64,000 bases of DNA from Capsicum annuum (taxonomy: Eukaryota; Streptophyta; Magnoliopsida; Solanales; Solanaceae), in NCBI RefSeq assembly GCF_002878395.1, contig NC_061112.1:41911010-41975009 (forward strand), written 5' to 3'. The translations under genes were made by a program, and so were the position numbers. Below the pieces are notes generated by a model that was given only the letters and a program-made list of their open reading frames with translations, was not told the origin of the DNA and searched no databases. Of the stretch, positions 1 through 11,389 are shown piece by piece (position 1 is the stretch's first letter; every line of letters starts with the position of its first letter).

Positions 1-487
1 CTGAATGTCCAATGAAGAATAAAAAGGGAGAAATAAGGGCAGAACAAAAAGAAAGTTGGCAAATAAGTAAGACCCAAGGTTAATGTAGTGCCAAGGAGGC
101 TTAGGCACTTGATATGTTCATATGTACCATACCAGCACCCAAGCCTACATTACAAGTCGAGAAAAGTCCTATAGTGATCCTAATTTGACTGTCTGAATGC
201 TAAGGTAAAGAAAATAAAGGTAAGTCTATGGTATTTGATGCATATTGGTTGGAACTTCTCTTCTGAGTGAGAGTGTCTCTTGATTGTTCCTACACTGACA
301 AATATTATTTTATATGAGTAAATAAGACATATTTGTTTTGAGGGTACATGAGTCACATACCTAGCGTTTGGGTAGTGTAACTTGTACATATGCATGGTTG
401 TCTATTGCTAAGATCCCATGGTGTCACATTATTGTGATTTATGTTCATACACATTTGGTTTCAAAAAGTAGATATAGGAGGAGGGAT
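1..487 (+). mobile_element. 3' untranslated tail of an Athila/Tat-like gypsy element
   Basis: No credible reading frame is present. The stretch precedes an LTR-like block and ends in a purine-rich tract (about 474-487, AGGAGGAGGGA) directly before a TG, the arrangement of a polypurine tract followed by a 3' LTR. From this I infer the non-coding tail of an element whose body lies outside the window. The family guess rests only on the look of the following LTR. Confidence 0.35.
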
Positions 488-2114
488 TGTTGTTTAAAGT
501 GTTGACTGACTGCCTTGAATACCTTAGAATCTCTTAGTTAAGCTTTGTGTTTTGTTTTGTTGCCTGACGACATGCAAATGTTTTAAGTTGAGAGTGTTGA
601 TGTGCTATAGAAATGTAGCACTTTCAATACTTAAACTATGAAAATATGTAAGTTTATTAGGTTGTTTTGTTAGATATGATGCGTTTTTGGTATGTTTTGC
701 AAGAAACTAGGCTTTGGATGCTAAGTTCATGAAAAAGATGAAAATATGGTGTTTTTGGCTAATTATGTGATCAATCTTGGGCATTTGTGACACTTTCCAG
801 ATTGTACATGACCAATGCATGTGATGAAAGTTGATGATTTGAAGCTTGGTTGCAAGTGTTGGAAGGCCTGGCACTTACCTATGTCTACATGTGAACCACA
901 TGTAGCACATGTGGTATGTATGAGACTAAGGAAAGTGCTGGAATTGATGATACAGAGAGTGAAAGAGCTGAAAAAGAACTTTTGTCACCTACCTATAACA
1001 GCATGCGGACTGCATGTAGTACATATTGATCACACGTGTCAGAAGTCCAAAATTCGGAGAGCAAAGCTACATGATTTTTGTCTGAGCACATGCGGTGGCC
1101 ACATGCACCCAGCATCAGGATGCATGTGCCACATGCTCCCAAGGCTAGGCTGTACGTGGACACCAGATGTGGCCACCGACCCTTTTTTGTCCTTTTTGTC
1201 CGGGGTTTGATTTTAGGGTTTCTTCATGTACTATAAGTACCCCTTATGTTTTCTTTAGTAGAAGTTATGCACTCTTGATACTTACAAATATATTTAGATT
1301 TAAAGATTCAATTATTGTTTTAGGATTCTCTTGTATTGATTTCGATTGATTAATTCAGTTATGATTTTGGGTTTTTACTTATGATTATTGTGATTTCATC
1401 GTATGCTTTCAATCATGAATGCTTTTTATTAATTCACAAGAATGAGCGGCTAAAAACCCTTTGCTAGGGTTTTGGAAACCCTGGCAGATTGACGAAGTAG
1501 GGGAAGTGCTATTGTTGTTTTGAACTAATACCCATGCGTGCATTATATTATCTTCACTTTAATTGTTATCTTAGTGGTTAAAAATATTAGGATCCTACCT
1601 TGATTATTTCTACTTACTCCAAAAGAGGAGTAGTGACTAGGGAAAGATAATTACAAAGTAATTTGAAGTTTAGCTATCGATCTACGCTACTAGATATTAT
1701 CTAAGTAAAATGGTTAACTTTCATCTAATAACTTGAGACTCAAAAGGTAATAGTTAACTGGAATTAAGATAAGGGTTAGTAAAGCGACATCCTGAGACTC
1801 TAAATATAAATGGTCAAATCTATGTATTAGACCAAAAGATTATAGATGGTACATAACTTATCAGATTCTATATGTAAGGTATAAGGTAGGTTCAATAAAG
1901 CACAATAATCCTGCGGAGTTGAGAATCCAGGGGGAACACAATCCCAGTGTTCACCTATGACTGATTACAACCAAAGTTGAAATTCGCCACTTGTTCTACA
2001 TTGCTATTCAAAACCCCATTATCTTTTCTAGTTTGGCTCATTGATTACAACAACTGAGAGACATAATTCAACATATTCCCTTGGGATTAGACCCTAACCT
2101 TTTTTGGTTCACTA
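488..2114 (+). mobile_element. Putative 3' LTR of an Athila/Tat-like gypsy retrotransposon
   Basis: The block starts TGTTGTTTAAAG after a purine tract and ends near 2114 in a 'cccttgggattagaccctaacc' type tail followed by TATGGCAGCGA, a layout I associate with plant Athila/Tat LTR ends. It shares the general build (a 'gcggctaaaaacccttt' segment, then about 600 bp, then a '...ttgggatt/gtgggatcg' tail) with the LTR at 18928-20548. Around 880-1150 it holds repeated ACATG-containing words (CACATGTAGCACATGTGG, CACATGCACC). The open frames here (815-1210 and others) have no recognisable domain and are treated as chance. Boundaries are approximate. Confidence 0.4.
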
Positions 2115-3606
2115 TGGCAGCGATCGTAGAACCTTCAGAGTAGAGATGTAGCTTGGGCATTACCATCGATCCACTATGCTGACATCCCGAAGGACTAGGG
2201 TGTCAATCCTCTACTAGAGGGTGGCCCTTATGAGAGCATCAGTCCTCTACTGGCAGGTGAAATCTCACAACCAATGCTGGCTATGTAGTTCTAGAGCTTA
2301 GGTGCTACTACTAAAGGACTCAGTCCTCTACTGATGGGTGAGCCTTCATCCTTAGGTTCACTCGGTACTAAATCCTACTCCCAACTGAACTGACACTGGT
2401 ACTGATTTAAGATTAATGGACTCATAACAGATAATTGCTCAACATGAATATGGTAATCTGAATATGATGATAAAATCATGATCCGACTGACTTGAAACTT
2501 GAGAATCTAAGACATGTGTAAACGTATAGTTATCGGGTATTCATAACCCTCCAGCACTGAATAATACTTTAAATACAATGACATTATTTAAAACACTGTA
2601 AGGAAATTCATGATCCAAAGACCCAGAAATAAAATATATCACTAAACTTATGAAATCCATGATTATAAATTTGGGAATATATTAAACCTATGAGGACAAC
2701 ATGCTCACATGGTTTATTTCAATACTTGATAAATTGACATGATATCAACTAAACATGATATGGGTAAGTGAGTTTATAAAGCATGTAAAGAGTATAATTC
2801 ACATGGGAAACACAAAGTAATGGTTTTTATTTAAAATCATTAAGATCTACTTTAGTAAATTCATACTAAACATCAAAATTTCATGGAAAGAGGGAAAAAC
2901 GTTTATACTTGAAAATAAAGGATTTCTTGGGACTCAATGGGTGGAAGGGACCATTGATGAATATCCCACATACCTGAGTTACTTGAATTATTGAAGAAAA
3001 CTTGGAATTGGGATCTTGGATGGTTGAATTCTTGGAAGAAGCTTTCAATTTTTGTGTCCTTGGGGAAGAGGGATGATTTTACGTTGTTAAATGATAAGGA
3101 ATGGGGAAAATAATTCCCTTATTGGGTTTTAAAATGTCAATTGGGTGCTTAGGGAGAGGGGGAATGACCAAAATACTCCTTGTACCTTTAATGAAGCCGC
3201 AAGATTTGTGCACCCTATGTGGCACTGAGGCTATCGCGGAGGCTAGCCTCCATCACATGACATATATCTCGGAGACTAACCTCCATGATACATCGTGTAT
3301 CGCGAAGGGCCAGTCTCTATGACACATTAAAATCCTAGAGGCATTCTACCTCCATGGTCCTAAGACACCCCGAATCCTTACTAAAAATTCCAAAACTTTC
3401 CTGGATGACCCTTTAAACATCCCTAAACGCATTTCAACTCTTAAATCAACATTTCGAACACTCAAAGACCAAAAATAAAATGTTCAAAATCTTGGGGTCT
3501 TAAAAAGGTTATGTCAATTGTACTTAGTGTAAATTAAATGTCTTTGAGACTTCTAACCATATAAAGAATAACTGGAAACTCATCAAAAATCTTGTGAGGT
3601 ATTACA
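2115..3606 (-). mobile_element. LTR-A, truncated; 3' LTR of the minus-strand gypsy element
   Basis: The right edge ends GAGGTATTACA (3600-3606), the reverse of a TGTAATACC LTR start, and is followed by a C-rich tract at 3607-3619 that is a polypurine tract on the minus strand. Internal landmarks shared with the other LTR-A copies include the tandem 'cctctactggcagg' units (2190-2340), the hairpin plus donor-like motif at 2934-2974, and a GC-rich segment (3200-3310). The left end lacks the usual 'cgtgccacgggta' region, so roughly 0.7 kb is missing at the junction with the preceding LTR (about 2115-2155). Confidence 0.6.
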
Positions 3607-4066
3607 ATATCTCCCCACTGGGATTATTAGTCCCTGAATAAACCTGTCTACGCTTATATATTAGAAAAACTGAGATCATGCACTCAATACTTATAAGCTG
3701 AATCATGGTTAAATAATTGAATTTGAAACATGATGCATGGACTAAACTGAGTTCATGAATACATTCTATGACATGAGGATGGCTGAATATCTGAGATATG
3801 AAATGAGAAAATCAGTTTAAGAAAACCCATTACCTCAAGTTAAATCTGAAATCATATAGAATAGATGGGGTTACTTGGCTCGCATATCTACTTCTGCTTC
3901 CTAAGTAGCTCTCTTAACGGACTGTTTTCTATATAGAACCTTAACCAAATGAACTTGTTTATTTCTTAACCTATGAATCTTACAATCAAGGATCTGAACT
4001 AGGACTTCTTCATAGGAAAGGCTATATTTCACATCCACACTCTATAAAGGAATGATAAAATTTGGG
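3607..4066 (-). other. Polypurine tract and 3' non-coding spacer of gypsy element
   Basis: Minus-strand non-coding spacer between the integrase C-terminus and the 3' LTR. The polypurine tract reads AGTGGGGAGATAT on the minus strand immediately before the LTR. Nothing else is recognised. Confidence 0.5.
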
Positions 4067-5090
4067 TCACCAATGCATTTCTTTAACAAGGATACATGAA
4101 ACACCGAATGCACTGAGCTTCCAAAACACCGAATGCACTGAGCTTCCAAAATAGCTTAAAATCCTGCATGGGCCAACATAGCGTGGACTGAGCTTCCCTT
4201 TCCTACCAAATCTCTTCACCCCCTTCATGGGTGAAATTTTTAAATAAACCAATTCACCAACATCAAACTCAAGATCCCTTCCCCTAAAATCTGTATAAGA
4301 TTTCTGATGACTTTGTGTTGTCTTCAGCCTTTCTCGAATTGACTGAACTTTCTCTATCGCCTCAAACACTGAATCTTGCCCTATCAAAGCAGCTTTACCT
4401 ACTTTAAACAAACTAATAGGAGATCTACACCTCTTTCTATAGAGAGCCTTAAGAAGAGCTATCTGAATACTGGAGTGATAGTTGTTGTTATAGGAAAACT
4501 CAATCAAAGGCAGGTGGTCACCCTAACTACCCTCGAAGTCGATGACATAAGGCCTCAACATATAATTTAAGGTTTGAATGGTCCTCTCTATCTGACCTTC
4601 TATCTAATGATGAAAAGTTGTACTGAGATGAACTTGGGTACCAAGACCCTTTTGAAAAGCCTTCCAAAAGTGAAAGGTAAACCGGGTACCTCTATAAAAA
4701 ATGATGGTCAACGTAACCCCTGTAACTTGACCAATTACCTGAGATAGAGTCTAGCATAATCCTCAATTGAATACGAAGTATAAACTGATAAGAAATGGGC
4801 TGACTTGGTCATTCTATTTACAATGACCTAAATTGAATTATATTGATGACATGTACGAGGTAACCGTGTCATAAAATCCATGTTCACCACCTCCCACTTC
4901 CAAGTGGGGATGCTGAATTCCTGAAGTGTACCACTAGGACTTTCGTTGTCAACCTTAACCTGCTAATAGTTCAAACAATTAATAATGAATTCTGCAATAT
5001 CTTTCTTCATACCATTCCACCAGTAGACTTCCTAAAGATTATGGTATATCTTAGTGGCTCCTGGGTGAATAGAATATTATGCACCATGTT
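4067..5090 (-). pseudogene. Gypsy integrase C-terminal half (degenerate)
   Basis: The minus strand encodes the end of a Ty3/gypsy integrase. The open part (4067-4507) has the family signatures FSYNNNYHSSI, RKRCRSPI, IRERLKTTQSHQKSY and LSPRYVGP of the region joining the catalytic core to the C-terminal domain. Upstream (4510-5090) interrupted frames still show LPRTCHQYNSI and MTKSAHFL of the core. Stops, frameshifts and a short duplication (the 'caccgaatgcactgagcttccaaa' unit occurs twice at about 4101-4150) break it. It catalysed insertion of the cDNA in the parent element and cannot be functional now. The upstream part of integrase lies beyond the LTR insertion at 5091-7800. Confidence 0.8.
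4101..4150. repeat. Short direct duplication, about 24-bp unit x2
   Basis: ACACCGAATGCACTGAGCTT occurs at about 4101 and again about 24 bp later, inside the decayed integrase. It looks like a local replication-slippage duplication. Confidence 0.7.
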
Positions 5091-7800
5091 AGAAAAGTAT
5101 GCATCAGTATGTGGAAATGTACTGGTATACTAGATGAGGTAAGGCTAAATGCAAGGGTTCATATGCATGAATAATACTTAGTAAATAATCTAAGTATACT
5201 GAATGAGGATACGTGCATGAATGCATAAACCATAACTAAAATCATAGTGACACTGAATACTGAGATTCGAATACTTCTTTATTGACACTTAAGCTTACTA
5301 ATAATGGGATACTGAACAACTGAATCTACTGATGTTGGTAACTGAGTGCTGAGGTTGAGATCAGTCCTATGTAGAGGGTGATCTCTGAATCTAATAATGA
5401 TAAAAATGATTAGTAGAATCTGAGTTCAATAATATCTAGTGGGTGATCTTTGAATCTATTTGTAATGACATCGATTGAATATAATTTAAGATCAGTCCTG
5501 TCTAATGGGTGATCTCTGAATATACTAATAATAAAAATGATTTAATTTAGTTTGAGATCATTCCTATATAGTGGGTTATCTCTAAATCCATTAAATGCTA
5601 ATGGTTGACTATATCTAACCGTCCTGAATATGTACTACTGAGCTGAGTTCTTGAACTGAGACTGGTTCTGATGCTGAGACTGTGGGAACTAGTCATCTAA
5701 CTGACATGCCCTGAATCTTAACTTTTGGAGTCCAACCTATAACCACAGCTGGAAGGGTGTCAGTACCATGCCACGGGTAGAGACAACTTCTAATGAGTCA
5801 GTCCTATCTAACGGGTGACCCCTAAGATCATTCTTATCTAACGGGTGATCACTGAGTATGTCAGTCCTATCTAACGGGTGAGATCTCGTACCTATGCTGG
5901 CTATGTAGTTATGGAACTTAGGGATTGCTCATAAGGATCTCAGTCCTACCTAGTGGGTGAGCCCCCATCCCTAGGTTCGTTCGATGCTGAATCTTACTCC
6001 CAACTGAAAGACACTGAACTGATTCTTTTTCTTAAACTGTACTAAACTGAGCTGAATCTGTTACTGATCATGTTCCTTGACTGATCTAGATGAGTTCACG
6101 TAGATCCAAAGACTAATGTAATACTACTGGATTTCATTATCTGACTGAATACTACTAAGTTCTGAATTGAGTACTTGAATGCTACTGAGGTCTGAACTGA
6201 ATACTGAATTGGACTTAGAATGATATTACGATTACTGAGTCCTTCAATGTTATGTAACTGACTGAGTTCTAAGGATCGTGGCTTGACTGAGATTATCATG
6301 AAATTAACACTAGCTCTAGACAAACAGCTAATTCATCGAGTATAAATACCCTCAAGACTCGATAACATAAATAGTATAAGACATGACCACTCTTGAACAT
6401 CATAATAATAGACTATCATTCACCATACACTCAATAAAGTATTTCTTCAAGCACTTAGAAATATTAAACATGTAATGATATAGGGAGGTATGTTATTGTC
6501 TCATAACTCATTCAATAAGGAATGCACCAAACACTTAACAAGCATTCAAGTGCACATAATTAGGGATTTCAGGGTAACATGTCACAATTCATTCACTAAG
6601 GATTTTCAACAAACACTTGGCATGCATGAACTTATACATAATTAGGGATTTCTTGTAAACATGCCATAATGACTCTAATTCCTTTACATAAGCATTTTAT
6701 CAAACATATGGGAAGTATGCTTTGGTTATTCAACAATTTATACACCTAATTATCATAGGTACATCAATCAACGTGCAACTTGAAGAAGGTTTATCATGAA
6801 CATCACACAATTCATCACATACTAGAATCAATTCTTGAAACCTGTAGTCTAAATCATGAATTAAATATCAATAATACATAATTATGAACTTCAATTCACA
6901 TAAATTATGAAATCTCATGATTATATAAACTTTAAAATTTTAAAAAGGATTCTTGAACTTCTTGGGTGGAAGGAGCCCAAGAATCACTATCTAACATACC
7001 TCAAAATCTTGAATCTTGAAAGATAACTAATGTTTCTTGAACGTTCTTGGATTGGGAAAAACAGATCTTGATGTTTTCTTGATGGTTGTTAAACTTGAAG
7101 AACTTAAATTTCTTAGTTTCTTGAAGAAGGTTTTGAATCTTGTTCTTGGGTTTTAATCTTGAAAGAAACTCTAATTTTGATGTTATGGATGAATGAGGAG
7201 TTATGTTCTTTGATTTGATGTAATTAGGGGTTAAAAAGGTGGGAAAAGACCCAAAAAGCCCTTTAAAACGTCATTTTAGCGCTGTTTCGGACAAAGTTGA
7301 CGATATGGGTGACGGACTATCACTCTGGTGACTGACCATCACTCCAACCATCATTTTTGGGCCCTAAAATTTCGTTACTACCTCAGTTGAAATGGCCAAA
7401 GTGATGGTCCATCGCTGACTTGACGGTCCGTCAGCTTGCCCTTAGCTCCTGAGCAGCTCGGACAACTCTAAGTAAAACGACCATAACTTTTTACTCCAAT
7501 ACCAAATTTTAGCGAAATTGGTATCGTTAGAAAGCTAATTCAATTATATATTTGTTGGTGGGTCATGAAATTAATAATTATTCATATAAAAATAGATATA
7601 CTTGTTTGAGGTTGACTATACCAAAATCCTTCTCAAGAATTCAATCGATAAGGGATGTTTTGATTCATCTAATAGCTAGGACGTATTTAAGGCATTAATA
7701 TACATCAAAATTGATCATCCAAATACCAAATCACTAAGCTTTATTTCTCATGAGATTGAAGCATAGTTCTACTATCGGTTGGGATTCTCGGGGTATTACA
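5091..7800 (-). mobile_element. LTR-A inserted in gypsy integrase (left end truncated)
   Basis: The right end is GGGGTATTACA at 7800. The left end lacks the canonical TGTAAYRCCC start and about 400 bp, opening inside the 'gtatgcatcagtatgtgg' segment found within other LTR-A copies. Internal landmarks: expanded tandem GATC..CAGTCCTATCTAACGGGTGATC units (5350-5960), a 'cagtaccatgccacgggta' motif (5768), a stem-loop (6959-6983) next to ACATACC (donor-like on minus), GC-rich 'gacggtccgtcagc' palindromic words (7290-7440), and the conserved CATAACTTTTTACTCC core at 7481-7546. It is not flanked by a simple 5-bp duplication; instead about 46 bp of integrase sequence occurs on both sides. Confidence 0.7.
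5340..5960. repeat. Amplified tandem repeat inside LTR-A (CAGTCCTATCTAACGGGTGA units)
   Basis: At least eight imperfect copies of a unit centred on CAGTCCTATCTAACGGGTGA, several bracketed by GATC..GATC, lie at irregular 40-110 bp spacing. Other LTR-A copies carry only three to five related units ('cctcaactggcagg'), so this copy has expanded the array. Confidence 0.7.
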
Positions 7801-8160
7801 TCACAATATATTTTAGTGGCCCCTGGATTAATAGAGTAATGTGCACCATGCGCTTCTACAAGAATTCGCCATCTAAGGTCATATACACCTGACACACATA
7901 GCCGACCCTAAAAAAACAATAAACCATCTCCCCTATAGGAAAAAATATCTATCTTTTGATCTACGACTGATTCTTTCAACTTAACTAGGCTGGGATTCCC
8001 ATCCTGCTTTTTCTTCACTTCGAAAACCAGGGATGATTCCAAACTACTCTGCACCCATACATTACCTTCTACTGAATCAACTGAGTGGACACCTAGTCAG
8101 GAAAGCTGATGAACTTCCTGAGCTAACTTCTTCTTACCATCATCCACTGAGTAACACTAC
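7801..8160 (-). pseudogene. Gypsy integrase N-terminal (HHCC) remnant
   Basis: The minus-strand frame reads ILVEAHGAHYSINPGATKIY, the histidine half of the integrase zinc-binding domain (H-x-n-H), followed upstream in interrupted frames by the RNase H/integrase linker. It belongs to the same minus-strand gypsy element as the integrase half at 4067-5090. Stops throughout. Confidence 0.7.
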
Positions 8161-8620
8161 CCATAGACATCCTACTTAGAGCATTAACCATTACATTGGT
8201 TTTAATCGGATGATACAGGATGCTCATGTCGTAGTCCTTCAATAACTCCAACCACCTTCTCTAATAGAGGTTTAGGTCTTTTTGAAAGAACACATACCAT
8301 AGGCTCTTATGGTCAGTGAACACATCAACGTGCACTCCATACAAATAGTGCCTCCAAATCTTTAGGGAAAAAACTACTACTGCTAACTCAAGATCATGAG
8401 TTGGATAGTTCATTTCATGTGGTTTGAGATATCTAGAGGCATAGCTATCACCTTACCTCTCTGCATGAGGACTCAACCTAAACCTACTCTGGATGCATCA
8501 TAATACACAATAAAGTTGTCTGAACCATCTGGTAGAGTCAAAACTGGGGTTGTAGCGACTCGAGTATTCAACTCCCAAAAACTTTTCTCATAATAATTTG
8601 ACCACTGAAACTTGACTTTC
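8161..8620 (-). pseudogene. Gypsy RNase H domain remnant
   Basis: Minus-strand fragments show the YPTHDLEL and [10 protein letters not shown] signatures of Ty3/gypsy RNase H with the catalytic Glu and Asp, then WLELLKDYDM and LYHP. Several in-frame stops interrupt it. In the parent element it degraded the RNA strand of the RNA-DNA hybrid during reverse transcription. Confidence 0.75.
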
Positions 8621-9320
8621 TTCTAAGTCAATCTAGACATGGGTATAGATGAAAATCCCTCAATAAATCATCGGTAATAGCCGGCCAAGCCCAAGAAACT
8701 CCTGATATCTAATGGAGAGATGGGTCTGGTCTAGTTTCTCACTGCTTCGGTCATTTAGGAATCAACTGTAATGCCATCAACGAAAATGATATAGCCGAGG
8801 AAAGCTACTGACCTTAGCCCAAATTTTCATTTACTAAATTTGGAAAATAGCTGATGGTTTCTGAGAGTCGGTAATACTATTCTGAGATGGTCTGCATGAT
8901 CATGTTCACTGCGGGAGTAGACAAGGATGTCATCTATGAAGACTATGACGAACATGTCCAAGTACTTCTTGAACACACGGTTTATCAAGTCCATGAAAGA
9001 TACTGGGGCATTGGAAGACCAAAGAACATGACTAAGAATTTGAAGTGATCATACTAGGTTCTGAAAGTTGTTTTTAGAATGTCACATTCTCTGACTCTGA
9101 GCTGATGATAGCCTGATCCGATGTCTATCTTAGAGAAGTAACAGGCACCTTGAAGTTGGTCAAACAAGTCATCGATTCTAGGAAGTGGATACATGCTCTT
9201 CACTGTAACTTTATTTAACTGACGGTAGTCAATACACATTCTGAGGGAACCATCTTTCTTATGAATGAATAAAATTGGTGCACCCTATGGGGACACATTG
9301 GGTCCGATGAATCCCTTATC
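8621..9320 (-). pseudogene. Gypsy reverse transcriptase remnant
   Basis: The open stretch 9054-9239 (minus) contains [20 protein letters not shown] and [15 protein letters not shown], the fingers/palm motifs around the first catalytic Asp of Ty3/gypsy RT. Further left (8880-8960) the minus strand still encodes FIDDIL, the catalytic aspartate pair. Upstream at 9240-9320 the sequence for [15 protein letters not shown] is visible. Stop codons and frameshifts disconnect the parts. The order RT - RNase H - integrase on the minus strand defines a Ty3/gypsy rather than copia element. Confidence 0.85.
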
Positions 9321-10030
9321 TAGGAGATCTTTCAACTTTTCTTTTAATTCTTTGAGTTTTTTTGGAGCCATTCTATATGGTGGAATAGATATGGGTTGAG
9401 TATCTCAAAGAAGGTCTATTCTAAATTTGATGTCCCTTTCGGGAGGAACTCCAGGTAGATCTTTGAGAAATACGTCTGAGAATTCACTTGCTACTGATAC
9501 TGACTCAAGAGTAGGGTTTTCTAAACTAGAGTATTGGACTCGAACGAGATGGTAGACACATCCCTTAGATATCATTTTCCTTACTCTATGGTAGGAAATA
9601 TGCTGGGCCCTAACTGCTAAAGTACTACCCCTCTACTCTGGGATGGGCTCATTCGAAAATTGAAATTGGACAGTTTTATTTCTATAGTCGACTGAGGCAT
9701 AGCAGGAATAAAGATAATCCATGCCGAGAATGACATTAAAAATGGTCATCTTTAATTCGACTTAATCTGCTAAAGTGACTTTCTGAGATACCATAATCGA
9801 ATAGTTCTTGTATACCCACCGATCTATGATAGATTTACCCATCGAGGTAGAGACACAGAAAGGCTCTGCTAGAATTTTAGGACTAACTTCAAAGTCGACA
9901 GCTACATAGGGGGGTTAAAGAAGACAAAGAAACTCCTGGATCTAGTAGAGCATAAACATGTAAATGATAAACTTGTAACATACCAGTGACCACATCAGGA
10001 GAACTTTCCTAATCCTATTGGGATAGAATT
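9321..10030 (-). pseudogene. Gypsy aspartic protease region remnant
   Basis: The minus strand between RT and the zinc knuckle holds the retroviral-type protease and linker. The segment about 9700-9800 (an ILGMDYL-like flap end, then SFRNKTVQF) and the 9810-9900 stretch are closely paralleled at 52140-52330 in a second gypsy fragment. Multiple stops prevent a full reading. Confidence 0.6.
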
Positions 10031-11187
10031 GTATAGAGTCTGTTTTGGCGTTGCCCACTGGTGGCACTGGAAGTGGGACCCTGCTGATTCAAGCAACTGG
10101 ACTGAGCTGAGGGACGGTTATGATGACTCTGCGAACCCACCCAAGGACATTGTCTGACTCTGTATCCTAGCTTGCCACATCTGAAATATACGTCACTGCC
10201 AGCTTTATAGACACCCTAGTGGTTTCTTCCATACTTCTGCCAGAGAGGATTTATTCGGGCACTGGTAACACTACCCTGGGGTTTAAGGCCTGATGCCCTA
10301 TCTCTATTGCCGTCTTTGAATTTTAGAATGGGAGCACTGGCTGAGGAAGGAGCTGGAAATAAGGATTTTGGGTGGAACTGAGAACGACTCCTACCCTTTG
10401 ACTTAGGCTGAGCGAAGTTAAAACTACCTGTTCTTGCTCTCCTATTCTCCCTCTACTTCTTCCTATTCTTAGCCTCCTCTATCTGTTGATCATGGACCAT
10501 GAGCCGGGATATGTCCACCTTCTTAATCAACATTGCAATCCTACACTCTTTGACCACACTATTAGACATGCTAGACAAAAAATTACTCATCTTAGATCTT
10601 CTATCTGCTACCATATAAGGAGCATATCTGGCTAATTGAGTAAACTTGAGAGAATACTCTTATACCTTCATGTTGTCCCACTTTAAATTTATAAATTCAA
10701 AAACCTTCGCTTCGCTCAACTCTAGCGAGAAAAACCTATACAAAAAAGCAATAGCAAACTCCTCCCATTCTATGGGCCCTACATCAGTGGCCTTCTCTAC
10801 CTTTTACTATTTGAACCATGAGTGAGCCACATCTTGCAACTAATATGCAACTAATTCATCACTCTCACTAGCTATTACCCCTATAATATTTGTAACCTTA
10901 TACACCTAATCAATAAATTCCTATGGGTCCTCATCTGACTTTGACCCGATAAAAACTAAAGAATTCATTTGGGTAAAGTCTCAAATCCTGGCTACAGTAG
11001 TATTGGCCATTGGGTTAGCCAAAACGGCAGCTGGGTGTTTATTCTGGGATGCCACAGAATGAGCTATGGTGATGAAAACTAATCTGAATTCAACATGGGA
11101 GACATGTTCATCCAGGGGATTTGGCTAGATGGGCTGAGGTACTGACTGATTTATGATTATCCTTTCGTTAGTGTTTTTGGAAGGCAT
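10031..11187 (-). pseudogene. Gypsy gag remnant with zinc knuckle
   Basis: The minus-strand start ATG is at 11185-11187 (MPSKNTNER...), followed by frames with DFTQMNSL and GSKSDEDP, the standard beginning of the Retrotrans_gag domain. A cysteine-rich CFRCGKLGYR..QCP zinc knuckle lies at about 10140-10200 (CCHC; the His position is Tyr here). Gag packaged the element RNA. At least five stops or frameshifts are visible, so this is a relic. Confidence 0.75.
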
Positions 11188-11389
11188 GTTCTGTGAATGA
11201 AAAGCAGAGAACAAATTAGACTGAGAGTTTAACTTAAGTTCATGCTTAGTCATATGACATGAATATTGAAAGAAAGGAAACTTTTTCTAAAACATCTAAT
11301 AGTACCTTGTCCATAAGTGTGGCGCGCTACACACCCATGCACAAGACTCTACTAAATGCGACTTTCAGATTTCCTAGGACTCTACTACA
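11188..11389 (-). other. Gypsy 5' leader; primer binding site deleted
   Basis: 'gtggcgcgctacacac' and 'caagactctact' at 11320-11350 match the leader preceding the primer site in the element at 56890-56980. There the order is '..cctagg..', then the tRNA-Met primer site, then the LTR start. Here 'cctaggactctac' runs directly into LTR interior ('acatagtgcttataatc'), so the primer site and the LTR edge have been lost. Confidence 0.6.

Noticed and set aside
815..1210. 131-codon open frame on the plus strand with Cys and His residues
   Set aside because: The Cys/His come from repeated ACATG/TGCATG words in an LTR-like block; no domain spacing, no promoter and no neighbour support.
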